Part shown: positions 8,560 through 17,788 of the stretch, piece after piece
How the letters are laid out: the number at the start of each line of letters is the position of its first letter
Numbering within the stretch: the stretch's first letter is position 1
Assembly (NCBI GenBank): GCA_910579215.1
Contig: CAJTTN010000007.1
Location: forward strand, 14,773 to 78,772
Source of the DNA: an uncultured Anaeroplasmataceae bacterium
GTDB lineage: Bacteria; Bacillota_I; Bacilli_A; Acholeplasmatales; Anaeroplasmataceae
DNA length: 64,000 bases
Direction of reading: 5' to 3'
Position numbers and translations under genes: made by a program
Notes under the pieces: model-generated
What the model was told of the DNA's origin: nothing
What the model saw: only the letters and a program-made list of their open reading frames with translations
The model's database searches: none

Positions 8560-9120
8560 TTATACCTCCCAACGATATTTTTCTATTATTTTGAAAATAG
8601 AAAATAAACTTTCATTTATATCATCATAAGTATCCTTGGGTATTCTTGTACATGTCACAAAATCCAATTGACAATCTAATTTAACTTTATCACACATCAT
8701 TCTAATTTTGTCTGATTCCAAACTAGTAGAATAAAACACATATATAACCTTTGCCAATTTAAGACTGTTTTTGTAATATTTGCATATAGATGAAACACAC
8801 AACGGATTTTTTTTCGTAATATTGCTTTTTTCTTTTTCTGGATTATTCCAATCATAATCAAGAAAAATTAAAAACAAATTATCTTTTTTATCAAACTTTG
8901 TTTCATCAATATCTTTTGGCAAAAGAATACCTGAATCACTTGTATATTTCAATGCAAAAAGACTATCATTTAAATCTATATCCATATTTTCTTCCAAACA
9001 AAAATACCATCTGGTCTTATCTTCATCAAATGATAAATTTTCAAAAACATTATCAATACATTCTAATATTTTTCGTTTATACAAAATTAAATTATCATCA
9101 AACCATCTTATACATATCAT
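8560..9120 (-). CDS. Small receiver-like (REC-like) protein of the defence operon
   Basis: No family is recognised with certainty. The layout resembles a response-regulator receiver: a first strand followed by an acidic pair (ICIRWFDD, D11/D12 counted from the GTG at 9129), a hydrophobic strand ending in FLDYDW (D91, the phosphoacceptor place), and a strand with VFYSTS (S134/T135, the Ser/Thr switch place). There is no output domain. It lies between two genes whose products look like GHKL-type ATPases and the presumed effectors, which would suit a signal relay. The start is ATG 9120 or GTG 9129; neither has a good ribosome site. Function is inference. Confidence 0.5.
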   Translation of the reverse strand: MICIRWFDDNLILYKRKILECIDNVFENLSFDEDKTRWYFCLEENMDIDLNDSLFALKYTSDSGILLPKDIDETKFDKKDNLFLIFLDYDWNNPEKEKSNITKKNPLCVSSICKYYKNSLKLAKVIYVFYSTSLESDKIRMMCDKVKLDCQLDFVTCTRIPKDTYDDINESLFSIFKIIEKYRWEV

Positions 9121-9186
9121 AATTATCACAAAATAATCTTTCGATTATACTCTCTCTTTCCTTCTTTTTTAAAACAAATTAAAATC

Positions 9187-12100
9187 TTAAATCAGTAATT
9201 TAAATAAAATCTTTATTTTTTTATTAGAGACATCAATACAAAAATTTTTTTCACCATCCTCTTCTTGATATAAACATCTATGATGCTCTTCACCAATGAA
9301 TAGAGATGGATTTAATGAAGCCATAAAAGAAGTTTCAAAAGAAGTTTTTTTAGAAAATTTTGAATGATATACGCTCCAAAGTGTAATGCTTTGATTCATA
9401 CTCTTATCATCATAACACCATGGTGGAGTTTGAATTTTTTTCATTATTTCTTCTTTTGAAACTTCTGCATTTGAATTAATTTCATTTTCAAAACAAATAT
9501 AATATTTTTTTGTATCAAAAGTAATTTTCATACTAGGTATCTCTAATTGACTATGTTTAGCAGTATTCATAGCCATTAATAATATTATAAAAATAAATGT
9601 ATGAGACATTCCCGTTTGATCCAATCCCGCCATTTCTAAAATACTAAAATTATCAATGGCTTTAGGATATTCAATATTTATTTTTACTTTGACATTGTTT
9701 TTCCATAATAAATACTTTTCCTGGGAATTAGGACATAAAAACTCAAAAAATTCATCTATATTTTTTTGGATAATTGATATTTTAGCAGGATCTTTATCTT
9801 TATCATATAATTCTCCTTTAATAATTTTTCTATAAATTGAAGATATAAATTCATTAGATAAAATTTGATAATATTTATGTTTCATTTGTAAATCACTAAA
9901 ATCTTCTTTATTAGAGGCGTTTAGTGAATGAAAAAAATCATAATACCTATCACTTTCTGTATGTGTAAGCGCCTTATTAATTGATAGAGCTCGTCTTTGC
10001 ATGGCTAGATTTCTAGATTTTGCTAGCACAGAAATATTAATTTTATCAATTAAATTCCCAAAATCATTTCTAAGTGTCATAAACATCTTTATAGCAAACC
10101 AACACGTCAAATTTCTTATTTCAAAATTTCTTATTTCAAAATACAACGTATCTTCTTTTTTCAAATTGCCATTAAATTTGATAAATAAGGTTTTTTTTGA
10201 ATCAAGATAAAAAAAACCAGTTTCCAAAAAATCATTATCTTTAAAATCAGCATCACTAGATGTTTTATACTTTAATAACACATTTATAATATTTATATTT
10301 TCTTCATAGTAGAATCTTCTACTATCTTCTAATTTTTTCAAATTATCCCACGATTTCTCATCATCTAACTTCAACATATAATACTTGAAAACATCCAACC
10401 TATCTTGAAATGAATCATTTGCATCAACTAAAAAAGTAGTGATATTTAAAATATTGTTTTTATCGTATTCTTCTTTTTTTTCACACATTATTTCAAAAAA
10501 ATCATTAATCGAATCATCAAGAACCGTTAATTCTTTATCTGCTAGTGCTATTCTCTTCTTAATGTCTAAAAATTTTTCCAAAATGGTTATACTATCTTGC
10601 AATTTTTTTTGTGTATTTTTTTTCCAAATCTCAGAAAAATAACAAAGAAAATATGGTAAAGGTTCGTCTGGTTTATTAGGAATATTCTTAATAGCATTAT
10701 CTAAATCTTGTGCAGTTTGTACAACAGAAAATAAAATTCTATTATTTTCTAAATAAATTTTTTTGTATACTTTATCATTTATAAAAAATGGTTGTTTGGA
10801 ATTGACAGAAATATCTTCAGCTTCATGCCCTGTTATTAGAAAATTCTCCAGTTTAACTGACTTCGTCGTTTCTCTTGACAAAATTAATAATTTTTTCAAA
10901 CAAATCATCAAACTTTTCTTATCAAAAATATTCTTTTCATAATATTTATCTTGCTCATGAAGTTTTATTTCCTCTCCTTTTTCTGCAGCACATACTAATT
11001 TTAATATGATGCTTTCACGTATTAAATAATTTGCCTCTAAATCTGTTAATGCTTTTACAAATGTTTTAATAAGGCATAAATCTTCACGAGCAAAAAAATC
11101 TTTTCTTAATAAGCAATCTAATTTTGTAATACAAAAGTTAAAAACAGCTTGCCTGTGCCTAAAATGATTGATGAAAAAAGGCCTTGAAATAGCTTTAATA
11201 AAGGCTATACAATAATAAATGTATTTATCATCAGACTTTTTTTTACCCCATATTTCCTTATTAAAAACCCCTTTGTTGAATCTATAAAAAGCATCAAGGC
11301 TGTAGTACTTTTCTAAAATCTCTAGAATACTATCTTTTGCATTTTCAAAATTACAATTTATTGGATTCTCATCATTTTGGTAAAATAATATAAGATTATT
11401 TTTCATTCGTTCTGTTAGAAGATGGGTGAGTAAAAATATCAATTTTTTTTCAATAGATGGTTCTTTAGTATTAATTTCGGAAGCAAAAATGTTTTTTATT
11501 TCATGTCTTATAATTGAATTTGCAAAAAAATTATTTAATTCATTAGTTGAACAGCTTTTTTTAATATTCATTAAATCGTTTGTAAGTTTACAAAGTGTAC
11601 AAGAATCATTAAATTTTCTCATTGGAGAAATGCTAAAATGAACATAGCTATAAAAATTATCAAAATTAGATTCTAAATAAAATTTTTGAGTATTTTTGGA
11701 AATTCTACTTACTAATAAGATTATTGAAAAAAACAAATGAATATGAACATTAGAAGAATTCTCTTTTGGAATTAAAGATGATAAAATATTTTTGACTCTT
11801 AAAAAAGTTGATCCCGAATTAATAGTATCATCTACAAAATGAAATCTTATTTCACATTTAAAGTTATTTTTTATCAAATTAGAAATTGTTTGTGTGAAAT
11901 CACTATATTTTGCTTTTATATTACTTCGATATTCTTTATCTACATCAAAATATAGCATTCTTACTTCTTCAAAAGGGAAAAGATTCTCTATAGCATAATG
12001 AATCCATCCTGAATTGCTCATATGCCTTGGGGAAACAATATAATTAAATATGGTACAATTTCTAGCAACTTCTATTTGCTTCTCCCTAAAAACTTTAATA

Positions 12101-13170
12101 CTATCACCTAAATCCTTATCTTCCTTTATATATTCAAAATAACTTACAGTGTCAAAATAGAACTGATAATGATTATTATCTCTCACAATATGATTATATA
12201 ATAAAAACTTAGATAACTTAGATAATCTCTTTAAATTTTCCTTTTCCAATTTTAACTCTTCTTCATTTGATGGCTTTAAGGGCGAATTTACATCCAACAT
12301 AAGCATAGGAACCACAGATGCCTTGTTAACACCAAATAATGCTTCTTCTTTAATCAAATCCATTGGATAACACTTAGTACAAGAATCTGCCTTATGCCAA
12401 CTACTCTCTATGTACGAAAAAGAAACCACATCATTTTCTTTTAATGCTGAAAATATATTTTTCGTCGGTTTTAATATAATAAATTCCTGAGATGTTTTGT
12501 CTATTTCCCAAAATTCATTAATACTATGATTAGTTGGTCCGATTGTTATTAGACATATATAGTCAGTAACTGTTTTTATATTAAAATATTCTTTATGAAT
12601 GTATCTAAATTTTGATATCATTTTATCCATAGTTGAAAGTGTTGTATTAATTGGCACAATAAATACAACAAAAAAATCATCTTCATTAGGACTCTTATTT
12701 GAAAATAATTTTCTAATTCGAACATCTTCATTTATATTTTTGTTCTCATTTTCAAAAATTTTCGTTTCATAGACAAAGCAATCTACTTCATATTTTTTTT
12801 CTTTTAATCTAGTTTTGACTTCTTGCAAATATAATTCTGAATAATTTTCATATCCTATTAAAACAATATTTTTCGATGGATGTTGTTCCATTTTTTTTAA
12901 AATTCTATCAACTGTAAGCACAGAAAACCCATGATTATAGTACCAATTATGAAAAAGAAGTTCAGCTTCTATAAAATCGTCAAAATGTATTTTTGATCCT
13001 GCATGAGTATGACAATTCTTAATTCTACAACCAAAAGTATTTTCAAGTTGCAAATCAGTAGATAATACTTCTTCTACTGTTTTAACAAATGGTTTTTTTC
13101 TTTCACTTGAATTCATAGATACAGGTAAATTCACAAATTCAAATGGAAATATTCTTTTCTCGTCTTTCAT
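9187..13170 (-). CDS. Large protein with two phosphoribosyltransferase-like domains and a C-terminal GHKL-like domain
   Basis: This 1327-aa protein has three recognisable parts. The first PRTase-like domain: GSKIHFDDFIEAELLF (58-73), NIVLIGYENYSELY (101-114) and the loop FIVPINTTLST (170-180), followed by DSCTKC (262-267). The second: FHFVDDTINSGSTF (443-456), close to the PRPP-binding motif of type I PRTases, followed by DSCTLC (522-527). The C-terminal 150 residues resemble a histidine-kinase-type ATPase: LLMAMNTAKHS (1197-1207, N box) and SITLWSVY (1261-1268, in the place of the last Gly-rich box), but no DxGxG is present. The middle (530-1170) is helical and unassigned. No signal peptide or membrane segment. 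It follows the upstream gene by 19 bp. Confidence 0.62.
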   Translation of the reverse strand: MKDEKRIFPFEFVNLPVSMNSSERKKPFVKTVEEVLSTDLQLENTFGCRIKNCHTHAGSKIHFDDFIEAELLFHNWYYNHGFSVLTVDRILKKMEQHPSKNIVLIGYENYSELYLQEVKTRLKEKKYEVDCFVYETKIFENENKNINEDVRIRKLFSNKSPNEDDFFVVFIVPINTTLSTMDKMISKFRYIHKEYFNIKTVTDYICLITIGPTNHSINEFWEIDKTSQEFIILKPTKNIFSALKENDVVSFSYIESSWHKADSCTKCYPMDLIKEEALFGVNKASVVPMLMLDVNSPLKPSNEEELKLEKENLKRLSKLSKFLLYNHIVRDNNHYQFYFDTVSYFEYIKEDKDLGDSIKVFREKQIEVARNCTIFNYIVSPRHMSNSGWIHYAIENLFPFEEVRMLYFDVDKEYRSNIKAKYSDFTQTISNLIKNNFKCEIRFHFVDDTINSGSTFLRVKNILSSLIPKENSSNVHIHLFFSIILLVSRISKNTQKFYLESNFDNFYSYVHFSISPMRKFNDSCTLCKLTNDLMNIKKSCSTNELNNFFANSIIRHEIKNIFASEINTKEPSIEKKLIFLLTHLLTERMKNNLILFYQNDENPINCNFENAKDSILEILEKYYSLDAFYRFNKGVFNKEIWGKKKSDDKYIYYCIAFIKAISRPFFINHFRHRQAVFNFCITKLDCLLRKDFFAREDLCLIKTFVKALTDLEANYLIRESIILKLVCAAEKGEEIKLHEQDKYYEKNIFDKKSLMICLKKLLILSRETTKSVKLENFLITGHEAEDISVNSKQPFFINDKVYKKIYLENNRILFSVVQTAQDLDNAIKNIPNKPDEPLPYFLCYFSEIWKKNTQKKLQDSITILEKFLDIKKRIALADKELTVLDDSINDFFEIMCEKKEEYDKNNILNITTFLVDANDSFQDRLDVFKYYMLKLDDEKSWDNLKKLEDSRRFYYEENINIINVLLKYKTSSDADFKDNDFLETGFFYLDSKKTLFIKFNGNLKKEDTLYFEIRNFEIRNLTCWFAIKMFMTLRNDFGNLIDKINISVLAKSRNLAMQRRALSINKALTHTESDRYYDFFHSLNASNKEDFSDLQMKHKYYQILSNEFISSIYRKIIKGELYDKDKDPAKISIIQKNIDEFFEFLCPNSQEKYLLWKNNVKVKINIEYPKAIDNFSILEMAGLDQTGMSHTFIFIILLMAMNTAKHSQLEIPSMKITFDTKKYYICFENEINSNAEVSKEEIMKKIQTPPWCYDDKSMNQSITLWSVYHSKFSKKTSFETSFMASLNPSLFIGEEHHRCLYQEEDGEKNFCIDVSNKKIKILFKLLI

Positions 13171-13189
13171 TCAACTTCACCTATTCTTT

Positions 13190-16078
13190 TTAATTTAAAG
13201 GTAATAATAGTTGCTCTACAATATCAACTATTTCAGACATCATACCACGCATCATGGAGGTTTTTCTTAAATACTGAGCTGATAAGTCAACATCATTTCC
13301 TATAAGTATGACTTCTTCTCCAACACGCTTACCTTTTAAAAATATCTGCAAATTCATATTTTTATTTTTATTTTTATTTAAAAATAATGCAAAAATTCTA
13401 ACACTTTCTAATAATTGATGAGTAGATAATCCAGTAATAATTAAAATAAAATTTTCCTCTGACTTGTTAATTTTATCATAAAAACAAAGCAGTAAAGTTT
13501 TTACCAAAATTTCTAAATCATATTTCAAACTTTCATCAAAATAAATGCATAAAGTTTTTGACGAAGAAAAAGAAGGAAATGAATTTATAATTGATGCCAA
13601 TTCAGTAATAATTTCTTCTTTGGATAGGTTAGTTTGGTTATTAAATATTTCAGAAATTTCTTCATTAATTTGTGAAATTTTGTATTCTAATACATTATCA
13701 TTTATCACATAGCTATTGTTTTTGGACAAAATAGAATTTCCAACATTATTGTCCTCAACAATAACTCGATTTAAAGGAAGTAAAATATGATAAGATGTTC
13801 CCGGAAAAAAAACAGTATCATTATCAATAATTCTATCGAATAAAACATTTTTATGCAATTCAATAAAATCATCCATATATTCTCTTATCTCTTTTGAAGA
13901 ATCAATATTTAAAGATTTTACCATTTTTTGATAAAAATCATATTGTAAATCTATATTATTATTTATTTCATTTACAATTGTTTTATAACCCACCTCATTT
14001 TGTGGAGAAAAACTATCATTTTGATTGATAACCTTAAATACCCCTTTTCGTGAATTTATAATAGTAGAAAAAATTTGTAAACCATAATGATGTATTTGAT
14101 TATTAGAAATTTTATAATAATCATCCCACATTTTTTCTTCTTTTATTGTTGGAGAAAAAAAACTTTTAACAACCAAATTATCTATGACATTTTTGTGGTC
14201 GTAATATAGTGATTGGAAATCTTCGTTATTTCTTTGTTTCATATTAGAAATGAATTTGCTTGCAAAAGTTGCTTCTGAATAATCTGACAAAATCATTTCT
14301 AAATAAAACTTATTTTTTTCAGATAAATATATTTCATATTCATTTTCTAAATAAGAAACATCATCCTCATCGTTAAACTTATATACTTTCATACTAAAAA
14401 GACAATTTGATTCGTTTAAAGAGGTTGGCTTAGCATATAATATACCATTTTCAATTATTTGTAACAAGCCTTCAGCTATAGAAGTGGCTTCAAAAACTTC
14501 TGATAAAATTTCTTGACTCAATTTGATAGTATCTATGACTTTGTGTAATTGGACATCCAATACATTAATATTTCTTGAATCTATCAAGTCATTAATAAAA
14601 TATGTTACATGATTTTTTAGTTGAGATTTATTTAAGACGTTCTTTAATTGATATTCATCTTTTTCATTTATTTTTTTTGCACATTTTAGATTTTCTATTT
14701 GAACTCCTACATCTTTTATTTCTTTTTTATCAATGTTTATTTTATATAATGACTTAACTAACAAGAAAAACAAATTTGGACATGCAGTAGGCTTTAAATT
14801 AAAAACATATTCTTCGTTAATACTATGAAAGTATTTTTGAAAAGAACTATTTATATAATTATCAACTATCTCAATTATTTTTATGTTTCCTTCCCAACTA
14901 ATCAAAGATTTTATATCCTCTCCCTCTTTTTTTAGTTCACAATATCTTGAATAATTTTTAAACGATTGATAACCTTGCAAATTTTTGACATAATCTTTCT
15001 CATCAAGTAAACGATAGTTTGATTTATTATAACTAGCTTGCATACATTCTCTGCTGAAAAAGTCATATTGCGAAAAAATCAATAAAGCTAATCTAGGTAT
15101 GTTGCTTATTACTTTTTTAAATTCCTTATTTAAAAAAGCAAGACTTCTTAATTTTTGATGAATAGATGATTCATTTTGTTGAAAATTTGAAAATAAATAT
15201 TTTTGACATACTCCTATTATAAAGTCATTATAATTATTATAATCATTAATACTTGGTCCAATTAATTTATCCCAATCTGTTTCATTTAAAGGGTATTTTA
15301 AAAATTCATATGTTTCCTTATTTATTTTCATAAGTGGAAAAAGCGTAACCACCCCTGTTCTTCTTGATACTTCCGCTTTTAAATAGTCGCCTCCATCATA
15401 ATAAAATAAAAGTTTTTTAAAATTCGATAGATATTGAAAAATTTTATAGTAGTATTCATTGTCTCCCTTTGGGCGTTCAAATGCAATTTTAATTTTGGAT
15501 GAGATGGAATCATTATTTGTACTAAATAGTATTATTTCTTGTAAATAAATTGGGTTTTCAGCAAAAAATTTAAATTCTCCTCTATTAATAAAAAAATATA
15601 TATCCCATCCTAAAAAATCCGTTTTAACTTGATTTGGTTTATTTAAGAATAACTCATAGAAACTATGATAGATTTTCATAATTCCTTCACTATTTAAATG
15701 AATATTAATAGATCTATTTTTATCACTCACTTCATAAAAAGAAAAAATTTTTTTTAATGCAACTTCATCTTTTTTAAACTTTTGAGATATATATGATTGA
15801 ATTAATCTCAAATTCGAACATGAACTATTGATAAAAAGAACGAAAGAAAGAATAGAGTCTTTAATATTTGAAAATTCTTTAGAAAATTTCAACATATAGC
15901 ATTGATTTAATATTTCTTTAAAATCAGTACCTAGTTTTATTAAAAATATAAAATTTAAACATTTAAACTCGTTTTTTAATTGTCTATTATTACTAATCGT
16001 CTCACAATAAATATCACCAAATGATAGTTTGAAATCCTGTTTTTGGTTAATTTGGATTATTATATAGTCCTTTTTCAT
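13190..16078 (-). CDS. Large GHKL-ATPase-like protein, first gene of the defence operon
   Basis: I start the protein at the ATG at 16078 (962 aa): it has a ribosome site (GGGAG, 7 nt before), while the upstream in-frame extension to 16201 covers a consensus promoter. Around residues 536-549 the segment AEGLLQIIENGILYA looks like the N box of GHKL ATPases; LEMILSDYSE (about 593-602) keeps the aspartate of the DxGxG box but not its glycines; HHYGLQIF (663-670) and GVFKV behind it look like the last Gly-rich box. The N-terminal 500 residues and C-terminal 150 are unassigned; the end has alternating strands and helices that might be a STAS-like fold. No membrane segment. It is probably a sensor or switch protein for the operon (inference). 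Confidence 0.6.
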   Translation of the reverse strand: MKKDYIIIQINQKQDFKLSFGDIYCETISNNRQLKNEFKCLNFIFLIKLGTDFKEILNQCYMLKFSKEFSNIKDSILSFVLFINSSCSNLRLIQSYISQKFKKDEVALKKIFSFYEVSDKNRSINIHLNSEGIMKIYHSFYELFLNKPNQVKTDFLGWDIYFFINRGEFKFFAENPIYLQEIILFSTNNDSISSKIKIAFERPKGDNEYYYKIFQYLSNFKKLLFYYDGGDYLKAEVSRRTGVVTLFPLMKINKETYEFLKYPLNETDWDKLIGPSINDYNNYNDFIIGVCQKYLFSNFQQNESSIHQKLRSLAFLNKEFKKVISNIPRLALLIFSQYDFFSRECMQASYNKSNYRLLDEKDYVKNLQGYQSFKNYSRYCELKKEGEDIKSLISWEGNIKIIEIVDNYINSSFQKYFHSINEEYVFNLKPTACPNLFFLLVKSLYKINIDKKEIKDVGVQIENLKCAKKINEKDEYQLKNVLNKSQLKNHVTYFINDLIDSRNINVLDVQLHKVIDTIKLSQEILSEVFEATSIAEGLLQIIENGILYAKPTSLNESNCLFSMKVYKFNDEDDVSYLENEYEIYLSEKNKFYLEMILSDYSEATFASKFISNMKQRNNEDFQSLYYDHKNVIDNLVVKSFFSPTIKEEKMWDDYYKISNNQIHHYGLQIFSTIINSRKGVFKVINQNDSFSPQNEVGYKTIVNEINNNIDLQYDFYQKMVKSLNIDSSKEIREYMDDFIELHKNVLFDRIIDNDTVFFPGTSYHILLPLNRVIVEDNNVGNSILSKNNSYVINDNVLEYKISQINEEISEIFNNQTNLSKEEIITELASIINSFPSFSSSKTLCIYFDESLKYDLEILVKTLLLCFYDKINKSEENFILIITGLSTHQLLESVRIFALFLNKNKNKNMNLQIFLKGKRVGEEVILIGNDVDLSAQYLRKTSMMRGMMSEIVDIVEQLLLPLN

Positions 16079-16142
16079 TAATTGCTCCCTACCCTGAATT
16101 TTTAGATTTATAATATTACATAAAAAAAATTTCTTTATTAGT

Positions 16143-16171
16143 ATTATAGCATGAGAAATAAAATTTTTAAA
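16143..16171 (-). promoter_or_regulatory. Promoter of the GHKL/PRTase/TIR operon
   Basis: On the minus strand: TTTAAA (16171-16166), 17-nt spacer, TATAAT (16148-16143), about 65 nt before the ATG at 16078. It lies within the longest open frame and therefore supports the shorter protein start. Confidence 0.7.
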
Positions 16172-16201
16172 TGTTTTTTTCAAATTCAAGGAATAGTCCA
16201 A

Positions 16202-16621
16202 AACTCAAAAAATTTTAACCTGCCATTAGCAACTTAAAGTTATGCGTTTATAACAAACTAAAATTGTATTGAATTTGACTTTCCTATTTTTTATTAGTCC
16301 TAAACTTTCCTATGGAATTATTTTGAAAATAAAGACATTCGATGGATTTTGAGATTAATATTTCTTGCCATTTCAGCTTAAATCATTAGATGCTCTTTTA
16401 ATATAACATACTTATAAATTTGTTATATCTCATAGTATTTTTTCACAAGTTCTGTCTTTAGTCATATCTTCAATAAATGTTATTCATAGAATTTGGGTTA
16501 TAGGTTGTAACGAAAATATATGACTAAAAAGCCAACAGATTAACCTATACGTTTCTTAAAATAATTAACATTAATTCATAATTAATTTTTGCATTACAAA
16601 TCAAATAATATTAAAGCTTAA
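16202..16621. other. AT-rich gap with a decayed second yhcG fragment
   Basis: No intact gene is seen. On the minus strand, 16514-16330 carries a decayed relative of the yhcG gene next door: the bases around 16485-16515 match those at 17283-17312, and the translation gives LQPITQIL, then CEKIL, at the places where yhcG has LQPATQIPW and KEMLW. TGA stands where each Trp is expected and other frameshifts follow. Confidence 0.4.
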
Positions 16622-17600
16622 TTATTTTTCATTTAATCTTCTTTCAAGGTATTCAGGTAATTCCTCTAATATCTTATATTTAGATATACCAAGAGGCATA
16701 CTATTTTTCTTTAGCGATATTTTAGCTACAAAGCTATCTGCATCTTTACATAATAATAACCCTATAGTATCATTATCTATTACCATCTTTTCAAGCTCAT
16801 CTATGGCATTAACATAAAAGATTAATTGCCCCAAATCAGATGGATGAAACTTTCCAATCTTTACTTCTATAACTACATAGGCATGAATCTTTACATGATA
16901 TAAAAGTATGTCTATATAAAATTCTTCATTTGTTGGAGTTACAAATTTATATTCTTTTCCAACTAAAGTAAATCCTGGTCCTAATTCTTGTAAGAATTTT
17001 ATGATATTATCTATCATCTGATTCTTTAAGTTCTTCTCCGTTTTAATCTTTTCCTTATCTAGAAAATCAAATACATATATATCCTTAAATAATTCATGAA
17101 TTGAATCATTGGATGTCATAGCTTCAGTAGTTGTTGAGCTTATTAAACTACGTTCATAAGCTTTCAAAGCTATTTGATTTAATACCATACTTCTACTCCA
17201 CCCATATTTATGAGTTTGATTGATATACCATAACATTTCTTTATGTGTGTTACATTTATTCATGATTCTTACAAGTGTATACCATGGAATTTGGGTAGCA
17301 GGTTGCAACCTAATTTCTTCCCTGGTAAATTCATTTGCAAATTGAGACATTTTTTTAAATGATTCATAAGAAAATCCTTTCCCATATTCCTTTAAATCAT
17401 TAGATAATTTTTTGAATATATTTATTGCCCCATGCTTTACGTTTGTTAATAATAGTACCAATTTCATAATACGTCATAATCATAGCACTATTAACAACTA
17501 CCATCGCTTTATTTTGGTTAGTTCTAATCGTTTCTTTAATTTTATTTAAATCATTTAAATAATCTTTTTCTAAAGCATCTATTTCTTTTTTATCTTGCAT
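16622..17600 (-). pseudogene. yhcG: Frameshifted DUF1016/YhcG PDDEXK nuclease-domain protein
   Basis: Two overlapping frames together give a full-length YhcG-type protein (about 340 aa). The first (17600-17400) holds the DUF1016 N-terminal helix region (MTYYEIGTIIN, WGNKYIQ); the second (continuing at about 17420) holds KLSNDLKEYGKGFS, LQPATQIPWYTL, KYGWSRS and the nuclease core YIDILLYH...YVVIEVKIGKF...QLIFYVN, with the D and ExK of a PD-(D/E)XK site intact. Reading switches at a run of six A at about 17417-17422; removing one A restores IQKLSNDLKE, as expected for the family. So a single-base insertion, real or a sequencing error, breaks the gene. Family members are linked to DNA repair and defence; the role is not settled. 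Confidence 0.85.
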
Positions 17601-17621
17601 AGCTAGGTTTTCCTTTCTTTT

Positions 17622-17663
17622 TTCAAAAATAAAAATCTCGCAAGGTTTTTAAGCCTTACGAGA
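17622..17663 (-). terminator. Rho-independent terminator downstream of the YdeI-like gene
   Basis: Minus-strand stem TCTCG-T-AAGG / CCTT-G-CGAGA (one mismatch) followed by a T-rich run. It lies about 130 bp after the stop at 17789 and just before the yhcG start. Confidence 0.7.
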
Positions 17664-17788
17664 CATAGTTCTATTGAATTGGACATATAGTAATTTCATA
17701 ATTACCAGCTCCTTAGATGTTTTCATTGTATAATATCAAAATGGAATTGTAAACATAATTATAATATGAAAATAATATACCTAAATAT

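Noticed and set aside
16079..16201. Longer 1003-aa form of the first defence-operon protein
   Set aside because: The extension spans a consensus promoter and has no ribosome site at its start; the ATG at 16078 has one.
16330..16515. Use of TGA as tryptophan codon
   Set aside because: TGA occurs at Trp places only in the decayed yhcG relic; real genes use TGG for Trp and TGA as stop (for example the PL8 and 104-aa membrane protein genes).
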